From assembly GCA_023653785.1 (NCBI GenBank), contig JAMKCH010007185.1, forward strand, positions 1 through 64,000: a DNA stretch of 64,000 bases, given 5' to 3'. A program made the position numbers and the translations under genes. The notes beneath the pieces were generated by a model. The model was not told where the DNA came from and did no database searches. It saw only the letters and a list, made by a program, of their open reading frames with translations. Every line of letters starts with the position of its first letter. The first letter of the stretch is position 1. The stretch comes from Ophioderma brevispina. Its lineage: Eukaryota > Echinodermata > Ophiuroidea > Amphilepidida > Ophiodermatidae. Positions 56,745 to 64,000 of this stretch are shown here, in pieces.

Positions 56745-56945
56745 TTGGTATCATCCCGGAATCTCGCCCTCTGACTCGACCTTGGGTCTCGTATCTCTCC
56801 CCCCGGTGAATCTCGCCCATCAATCCCTGATCTCGGCCCTCGGATCTCGCATCTCACCCCCGAATCTAGCCTTCAATCTCGGATCTCGCCCTCGTATCTC
56901 GCATCTCGCCCTCAGGGCTCGTTCTCGGGTCTCGTATTATCCCTA
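56745..56945 (+). repeat. Minisatellite of ATCTCGCCCTCG-like units
   Basis: About fifteen imperfect copies of a 9-12-bp unit (ATCTCGCCCTC, GGATCTCGCATCTCACC and so on) follow one another. Confidence 0.85.
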
Positions 56946-57089
56946 TCTTCTAAGCTCTAAAGTTTACTAAGAAACCACGTTCCCACGCTTGCGGAGATAC
57001 CCCCTCCCCTTGACCACAACGGGCATACCTTATTCATACAAAATCATTTCCAACATAAAAGGTCCCGTTGACCTTTGGTGTCTACTCAT

Positions 57090-57192
57090 GTATGAGTGAG
57101 TGAGTGAGTGAGTGAGTGTGAGTGGAGTGAGTGAGTTGAGTGAGTGAGTGAGTGAGGGAGTTAGTGAGTGAGTGAGTTGAGTGAGTGAGTAT
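57090..57192 (-). repeat. (TGAG)n tract at the 3' end of a LINE
   Basis: TGAG repeats with a few GTTGAG or GTGTGAG interruptions. In minus-strand terms this is a (CTCA)n tail directly after the retrotransposon that starts at 57,193. Short tandem tails are normal at the 3' end of I-like elements. Confidence 0.85.
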
Positions 57193-60100
57193 TAACATTT
57201 AACGAAAACTCAACACAATTGTGTCATTATAATAAAGTACAAACATTTTACAAGACAAACTTTAAAACCATGAAACAACACTTCAGTAAATTCCAATTTA
57301 TTAAAAACAACACAGTTAAAATATTTAAACAAATCAGCCTCCTTCAGGAATTTTTTTCACCTGAAGAGGCCTTATATCTTGAAATAATGTTTTCAAATCT
57401 GGGACGTTATAATAGTTTCTACGTATAAGCGCATAATCAACGCATTCAAGTAGTATGTGTTTCACATAAAGAGCACAATCACAAGGAATACACCAAGGGA
57501 CTGGCTCACCTCAAAGCAAATAGCCATGAGTCATATAAGTTTGACCAATTTTGGATCGCGCCAAAACCATTTCGTCCCTTCGTCCAATTAAACCTGAACT
57601 GACCAGTTAGTTGCAAAGCATGCATTTTATTATTAGGAAATGAATTTCACAATATTTGTCACTTGTCTCTGATGTAGCTATTAACGAATACCAATGTGGC
57701 TTGGAATCCAAGCTAAGACAACAGATTTTTGCAATTGAGTGAGACAAATTGAAGAATACTTCAAACAGTTCAGCAGCAATATAGGGATGGCGACAATTTC
57801 TGCCTTTCAAAGCCATAAGACTAGTGAATCAGTAAAAATAATGAAATGGCTCTCATTTGAAATTTCAGCTAATTCTAAGGCCATCTTAAGTGCCTGCAAT
57901 GCAGCAGTAAAAAGAGATGCATTATCAGGTACTTAATTTGACGTTGATCACGCCGACTTAAAGCTGCTGCAACAGTGCCTGTCCAAAACTTTGGACCCAT
58001 CCGTGTAAATAGCTCGATGCTGATACCTAAGTTCATCAAATCTATATAGCTTGAAAAATAAGATCATCAGTTAAACCCTTCTTATATTGACATAAAGTTA
58101 GGTCTATATCAAGTTCAATATTTGTCCAAGGAGGACTAATGGGAAAATCAATGTTGCAATGTTATCAGCATTTGGACACACCTGTGAAAAGCCCTCTTTT
58201 ATACGAATTCCAAAGGATGGAATGACACTAGGTTTACTAGTATAGAAAAATTGTAGATTTAGGCGAAAATGTGATGTGTTGGGATATCAACATTACTTTT
58301 AAGTTTAAGAGCATATTGAAGATCTAATTTGTTTCCATCTTAGATGTAAAGGAGGTTCATTAGCTTCGACATATAAGCTTTGCACAGGGGAGGTACGAAG
58401 AGCACCAGCGTAGTCGAAGACCTGATCTGATAGGTTCAAGCTTTTTCCTATGCAACCATCGTTGACCATTTTGACCATAAAGGCGAATCAGGACTGAGCG
58501 TCCGCACCCCAGTCCATCTTGAGACTACTTTAAATTCAGTGCTTCTGACATTTCTTCCGCAGATAGTCACTTGAGTCTTGAAGTTTAATTTGCTGTCAAA
58601 TATTCGGCCTAAGAATTTATTCTGTGAAACGACGGAATAGGGGGACCATTCAATTTATTCTGGGTCCAAGGTGAAGACGTCTTTTGTTGCGAAATGCATA
58701 CAAACAGGTTTAGTTTTAGAGAAATCTGAAACAATGTTCATCCGCCCACGTTGATTCTTTTCATGGCATTTTGGCATTTGGTCCTTCTATAGTGGCCATT
58801 TTGATGAAGATAGTAAATGGAGAAGTCATCTACAACAATTATCTTCTCCTTTCCTGTAATTTGACCACTTTAGCAATACTTTTTTTTCAAACAGAATAAC
58901 AGAAGAATGCTACCCTATTGCGGTACCCCATCTCTTGATTATGTAATTCTGATTAAGACTGTTCCTCAGACGCACCCTACAAACACGATCTGGCATTTTA
59001 CCCCTTAGTCCTAAATTATGCAAATCTTTCAAGATACCATATTTCCAAGTAGTGTCATAGTCTTCTCTAGATCAAAGAATACTGCAACAATGATTTCCTC
59101 TAACAAAACCATCACGAATAAAAGATTCACGGTGTACAATTGCTTCAGTAGTACTTTCGAAACCCTGCGGGAACACCACTTGACACTGATACATCCATTA
59201 GTTTTCTAAGTATCACACAAGACTGACCTTAGTCACTCTTTCCACATTCTCACATAAGCATCTAGTTGGGGAATTGGAAATAATTGTTGGCGGCTTGGTC
59301 CGCCTCTTTTTCCCTGGTTTCGAAACAGGAATAATTGTAGCTTTTCACCATACACGAGGGAACATCCCAGATTCCCATATAATTATTAAAAATATCTAAA
59401 GTACAATCATGGATTCTTGTGGAAGGTTGGCTTAAAAGGTGTTATTTTCGTGATTCCATCCAGCACCTTCTGTTTTTATCAGGTTCAGTAGATATCCATG
59501 GTTCAGTAGATAATCCTTGAGAAAAGCTTGTCACAAAATTTGAGGGTCGATCCCGATCTTGCAGTTTTGTGTATGAGCAAATGCTTGTTTCCCACGATCC
59601 AATAGGCCACCGTGCGGTAATTTCTGTCTTTTTACTGACAGAAAATGCAAAATTGTCGAATTTCTTACGAACGACCGATTTTCACGCGAGATTTTGTACA
59701 CATGGATACTAAGGCCTACCCGTTCAGATGAGATAAAAATATCAACTTTTTTTAGGACGTCTTGGGGACGAGGCTGTGGATCACGAAAATGCCCATTTAA
59801 GTAATTTATACTGAATGTCATCTGACAGTGGCAATACATGACATGTACTGCAGACGATTTAGTTCTAACATGCTAAATGGACTGTATAGTCCTCTGCACT
59901 GTCGGATTAAAAACCTATTTCCGTTTTTCTGCAGTGTTTTTAAATCCGTGAAATGATGTTTGAAGAATTGTGGTTCAAATTCATCTGCCAGTAAATTGGC
60001 AATAGTCTTGGGCTTCTTACGTTTACTCCATACGATTTTATCTCAGATGAAAAGTGGTATATTCAACTGTTTTCCCACTTTTTTCCTAACATATCCCAGA

Positions 60101-61170
60101 TCCCAAGCTTTTTTAACAGGAGTTCTAGTATTTAATTTGGATACATATTGCCTCCAAGATTCTCGTTTGCTTTTTTTTTAAAAAGTTGTATTCGTGACTT
60201 AGCACGGGCTCTTTGATATTGTTCTTAAATTGATCTTTGGTTGGCCGATTTTAAAGTGTGTAAGCTCTTTGCGACAGTCAAGGTAGCAACTTTCCATCAG
60301 CGTTAATCAATGCTTGTGTTTGCTATAAGCTTTTGTAGAAGACTTGGTTATTATGTTTGTGCTATATCAATTAATATGCTATGATGAAGAAAGAGGATCT
60401 TCAATGTTATACAAAAAACTTGCCTATTAATTATAGCTCAACAGCTCTCATTCAATTAAACTCCTGGCCAATTGCCTTCAATAAGTTGTCCATTTGGAAC
60501 TCTTTCTTGAGGCTTAGTTTTTGTTGATATCTGTTAAAATTGGGAAAGAAGTGATCACTTCCACACTGATTCATCATAAACTCCCCAGAAATCCATAAAA
60601 AATTGTTTCCCGGAAAACAAATTGATAATCAATAGCTGACGGTGTTCCAGTCGCATGGAAGTGGATGTAGGTAAAGCCCCTCATTCAAATACAGTCTGAT
60701 TCTCCAAATAAGATTCCTGAATGAACCACCGATTGGGATCCTTTGCTCACTTTGAGCATTGAAGTCACCTACCAGGAGGAGTGGTAGGAAGTTGACTTAA
60801 TAATTAATTCATCAATTTCTTCTAGACCTAATTTATATGTAGGATGAATATACAAACTACAGATTAATTGTTGCGGTTAGAAGTAACTTTCACAGCAAAA
60901 GCTTCCAGATTGGCACGAAGTTGAACAACTAGGAACGCCTCACTTTATCAATATTAACTACTCTAGTATCCACTGGGGATACAGCCGTTTTGTTATAAGA
61001 ATCGCATCCCCTAAAAGAAATTTTATTATGCAGCGCCGGTCTTTTTCGTGTTTCCGCAGCAAAGAATAGATGGGTTGTATTAGTTTAAGGTATTTGCTTC
61101 TTCATAATTGTGTCTAAGCCCTCTGCAATTCCATTGCAGAATTGCAAACATTTTGAGCATTGCTAATCCC
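57193..61170 (-). mobile_element. I-like non-LTR retrotransposon with endonuclease, RT and RNase H (dead)
   Basis: On the minus strand the polyprotein parts appear in order. The endonuclease begins QWNCRGL (about 61,137), has LLVGDFNAQ (about 60,780-60,755) and CGSDHFP (about 60,560-60,540). The RT has IIPVSKPGKKR (about 59,345-59,310), VFFDLEKTYDTTWKYGIL (59,085-59,030) and an active site VVDDF (58,836-58,822) in place of YVDD. RNase H gives YTDGSK (58,011-57,990), AALQALKMALELAEISN (about 57,905-57,855) and FIIFTDSL (57,846-57,820). It ends with IP-SHWYS and a C-terminal CIPCDCALYVKHILLECVDY zinc-ligand-like tail (57,500-57,430). Domain order EN-RT-RNase H is that of the I/Nimb group. Many frame breaks. 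Confidence 0.85.
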
Positions 61171-61379
61171 TTTAAGCTTCTTTTATCACAATTTAGAGGA
61201 ACAGCTTTTTGCTATCACTTGATGGACTGGTTTTTTCACGGACCCCCAAAGTCCATGTCCTCCTCATCACTTGTCAGTGAAAATGCATCAAACTTGTTAA
61301 AACCTGAAAGATATCCCTTCGGTATTCTGACGATGGTAATGTTTGTTGGGATTACTTAGTTTTTTATGACGTGTCAGAA

Positions 61380-61800
61380 CTAGGTTCGACTCTGTTAGTC
61401 TCTCTCTTCTTTCGTTTTGCTGTATCCTCTAATTTTCTTCTGTAGTTTTTCTATTTTCTTTGCTGTAGTCGTTTTCTTTTCTGTAGACGTGTTCTTTTTC
61501 TGAAGATCTACTTCTCTTGTTTTATTGATTTCCTGAGTAGTCTTTGATATATACATGGGATCGTCTAGATGATCCGTAAGCTACGTGTTGTACCAGACAT
61601 GTCCAGCATCGAATCCAGGCCTATACAACCTCTCGACTAAGTGAATTCAAGCCATAGCCAGTGTTGCTTAGACTGCACCGCAGTATAGTTTTATTTGCCA
61701 GGATCCTCTCCTCCGCCGACACGAGTCGCAACGCACGGCAAACGAATGTCCCTTATAGTCGCCTTTTACGACATTGCAGTGAATACATCTGGTCTATTCA
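61380..61800 (-). mobile_element. Possible ORF1 remnant upstream of the LINE
   Basis: Minus-strand frames at 61,800-61,690 contain several Cys and His residues (HCNVVKGDYKGHSFAVRC), loosely like CCHC knuckles. They are followed by a long lysine-rich stretch (61,520-61,400) such as EKKTTTAKKIEKLQKKI. The position directly 5' of the endonuclease and the basic nature fit the ORF1 of an I-like element, but knuckle spacing is not intact and the assignment is weak. Confidence 0.35.
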
Positions 61801-61937
61801 TTACCCCGAACCAGCAGGGTTCATTCATTACTCCGAACCTGCATACAATAAATTCCTCTACACATCCCACACTACACGCTATTTGTAACCTTTAAAGGAT
61901 CAAGTTAAAATCTCCGTAATTTCTATATATTTCTATG

Positions 61938-63092
61938 TACATTGTGGTCAATAAAAACCCTACATTCAGGAAAGATTTTTTCTTCAAAGGTTAAACGTTT
62001 TATTTTTTGCTTCAATGTTGCTTTGGTTGTTTACAGAGATAAACAGGCTATCAGAAGATTTTTATTTGGTGTCTTTTGGACTTTGGGTTCAGAAATTATG
62101 ACAATTTTGCGGAGAGACCAGAAAATTCTGTTTGGTTACTTTGAGCCATACAATGCGGAGAGACCGACATCGACGTATACCATAACACATTATAGCAAAG
62201 ACAATTCACACATGCAATTTCAGATGTATCGATTTCTTCTCGACAAAAACATATCTGTTTGAATAAAATGGTCTATTGTGTAACAGAATTATAAGTAAAA
62301 TATCTTCAAAAAATTAAATGTAACCATTTTTTTTAAATCAAATTATAAAGTTTGCTTTTTGTTCAATATCAATGTCACAGTTCATGAACAATGCACGCTC
62401 ATAGATTTTTGTTTTACATCTCTAGGCAATTATTTGGCACATTAACAGTATACTCAGCGTCCATAAATATGCAAGAAGAACTAAAGCTGAAGTTTTTCTG
62501 TAGATAACTCGGAATTCAACTTAAGATCAATATCGCACTGCTTTTTTTTTTTTCAAGCGAATACAAACTTCTATGGTTTCACTTTTGCCTCCCAAGTTCC
62601 GTTGCAAGTTTCAAACCATGAAATCTTGCTGAAACAAAGTAAAGTGTTGGTCTTACATCAGCTATCTTGAATTTCTTCTTTGGGAATGAACGATTTTTTC
62701 CTTAGCATTTACTTTGGTAATCTCGGGATATTATTTTATCATCCTTCATTTACTCTCCCTCCCTTTCTCATGTTTACAATAATTTGGTGTTAAATGTTTT
62801 AACACATTCAAATCACTGCTGAATACCATGTTTGCTCTATGTAAGCGATGCAAATCTTTTGTTTGGCTCAAAATCGGCCAAACGGATCTTTTAAGCTCCT
62901 CAACACAATATGCGTAACTTCTCCTCCAAGTCCAATGACACCAATAACTTTTGTCCCTGAAAGCCTGTTAATCCTTCTTATAAACCATAGCCAAAAACCA
63001 AATTGGTTTTTTGAGCAAAACAATTGAAAGGGGGTTAACTTTTTAATTATTTTTTTATTCCTGAATGTAGGGTTTTTTTGACTCACACTGTA
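61938..63092. mobile_element. Mariner-like element
   Basis: The left end TACATTGTGGTCAATAAAAA continues CCCTACATTCAGGA. The right end, inverted, reads TACAGTGTGAGTCAAAAAAA and CCCTACATTCAGGA. CAGTGTGAGTCAAAAAA is a typical mariner terminus and the ends begin with TA. Terminal repeats are about 34 bp with the outer part partly diverged. The 1.15-kb interior is close to the size of a mariner but no D,D34D transposase motif is seen. Frames at 61,942-62,262 and 62,868-63,098 run across the repeats and are not transposase. Confidence 0.72.
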
Positions 63093-63235
63093 TATCATTT
63101 TGGCCCTCTGTTGTGAAAATTACGCTTTTTGAACTCAACTGTTTCCGTCCCTAATTTTCCTTAAGGTCGAATAATATTTGTCAATGTTTCTTTCTTTGTT
63201 GTTTTAGAGAGCTCTAGAGTAGTCTTGACATTGAT

Positions 63236-63515
63236 GAATTTTAGGGAGCGTTCAGTAGTTTATGTCGGGAATGGAGGATTTCAACTTTTTTTTTTCGGCA
63301 AAAATTTTCGCATTCCCCCTCGCTTCCATTCAAAATTTCACAACGCCCCCTTGTCAATGCTGAGTCCTGTCCCCATTTAAAAGTTCAGTTTCCCCTCTCT
63401 CTCGTTGATGAAAATTTTCAGTTCCCCTTCCTCTTCCAAAAATTTTTTCGGTTCACCTCCCTCAAATCCTCCATTCCCCTGGTCCCCTGGCGTACATCAT
63501 GACCCCTCCCTTAAA
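63236..63515. mobile_element. MITE with GAATGGAGGATTT inverted ends
   Basis: TTAGGGAGCGTTCAGTAGTT...GGGAATGGAGGATTT on the left is matched by inverted AAATCCTCCATTCCCCTGG...CATGACCCCTCCCTTAA on the right. The interior alternates TTTTTCGGC/AAAATTTT and C-rich (TTCCCCTC) words. About 280 bp, non-coding. Confidence 0.65.
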
Positions 63516-64000
63516 GTTTTATTGAAATATGCCTATGGGAAATGCGTTTAGGTAGGGTCCTTGGGGGCCCCTTTGACGCACCCACTGGCGTGCCTAAGAC
63601 CCTTGAAAAGTGTTATTCTAATATCGGCACACACAACCACTTTTTAAGATTACTTTTATTTCCATAAATAAATTCTGACAACTCTTTAATCATATTTGTC
63701 TCTGGGGGTTTTACATTAATAATCATTAGCAAAGTTACCACTGAGTTGCCGGTCAGTATTTAAAAAGCTCTAAAGTACGTAAAGTTGGCCATTTTTGACG
63801 GATGTTAAGAATAGAGACTGGTGTTAACAAATTCAGTGACGGATGCTAACCCTCGTAACGCAGTGCAAGTATCAATGTTTTAATATAATACGCAAGACTA
63901 ATTGATTAAAATTACAATTACTAGAACAAAACAAAATTATGAACATCCACACGCAATCTGAGGTGGACTAAATGTCGATGCGACGGATATCGTGTTGACG
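63516..64000. other. Unassigned right edge
   Basis: Nothing recognised. AT-rich with no open frame of note. Confidence 0.3.

Noticed and set aside
1..64000. A prokaryotic operon or complete viral genome
   Set aside because: Intron-split coding, SINEs, LINEs and MITEs show eukaryotic chromosomal DNA; no run of adjoining genes exists.

Overview
This is eukaryotic genomic DNA, most likely from a marine invertebrate deuterostome (echinoderm, hemichordate or cephalochordate). The evidence is long introns with GT/AG borders, an AT-rich base composition, many decayed transposons, and dispersed GGTCA-rich repeats of a kind I associate with those groups. The species cannot be fixed from the sequence. 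Protein-coding content is sparse, and most long open frames look like chance or transposon remnants.

The one host gene I can support runs on the + strand from about 9.1 kb to 29.7 kb. A death-domain exon (ending 9,407) is followed by several small candidate linker exons with good splice sites (10,587-10,726; 11,976-12,022; 14,752-14,832; 20,303-20,411; 21,613-21,730). Next comes an exon carrying the kinase N-lobe, hinge, catalytic loop and DFG region (22,224 to about 22,780). An intact activation-segment/C-lobe exon (28,629-28,913) and a short terminal exon with the stop codon (29,632-29,702) complete it. Several neighbouring intron phases match. The product would be a death-domain protein kinase of IRAK/RIPK/TKL-like layout, probably in innate immune or cell-death signalling. 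Three or four exons carry stops or frame slips, so the copy is either a decaying pseudogene or comes from sequence with base-level errors.

The rest is a transposon landscape. 1-1.8 kb: a possible fold-back element with arrays of a GGGAAATAC unit in opposite orientation. 3.0-4.3 kb: a Penelope-like element whose RT core is inverted relative to its GIY-YIG part. 5.5-8.4 kb: palindromic MITEs, a 1.0-kb Harbinger-type element with a TTA target duplication, and a 0.5-kb MITE. 11-14 kb and 33-40 kb: at least four copies of a TTAA-target MITE, one interrupted by a second insertion and one sitting inside a LINE RT. 15-16 kb: a hAT-like element. 25.4-26.2, 34.2-34.7 and 42.1-42.5 kb: GGTCA-repeat elements. 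27, 35.8 and 37.1 kb: tRNA-derived SINEs. 39.6-40.8, 43.1-44.7, 49.5-49.8, 52.5-53.2 and 57.1-61.2 kb: non-LTR retrotransposons, the last with endonuclease, RT and RNase H. 50.1-50.6 kb: a poly-A-ended insert between 123-bp direct repeats. 61.9-63.1 kb: a mariner-like element. 63.2-63.5 kb: a further MITE. Simple repeats are scattered throughout.

All transposon reading frames seen are broken. The elements do not appear to act together with the kinase gene; several lie in its introns.
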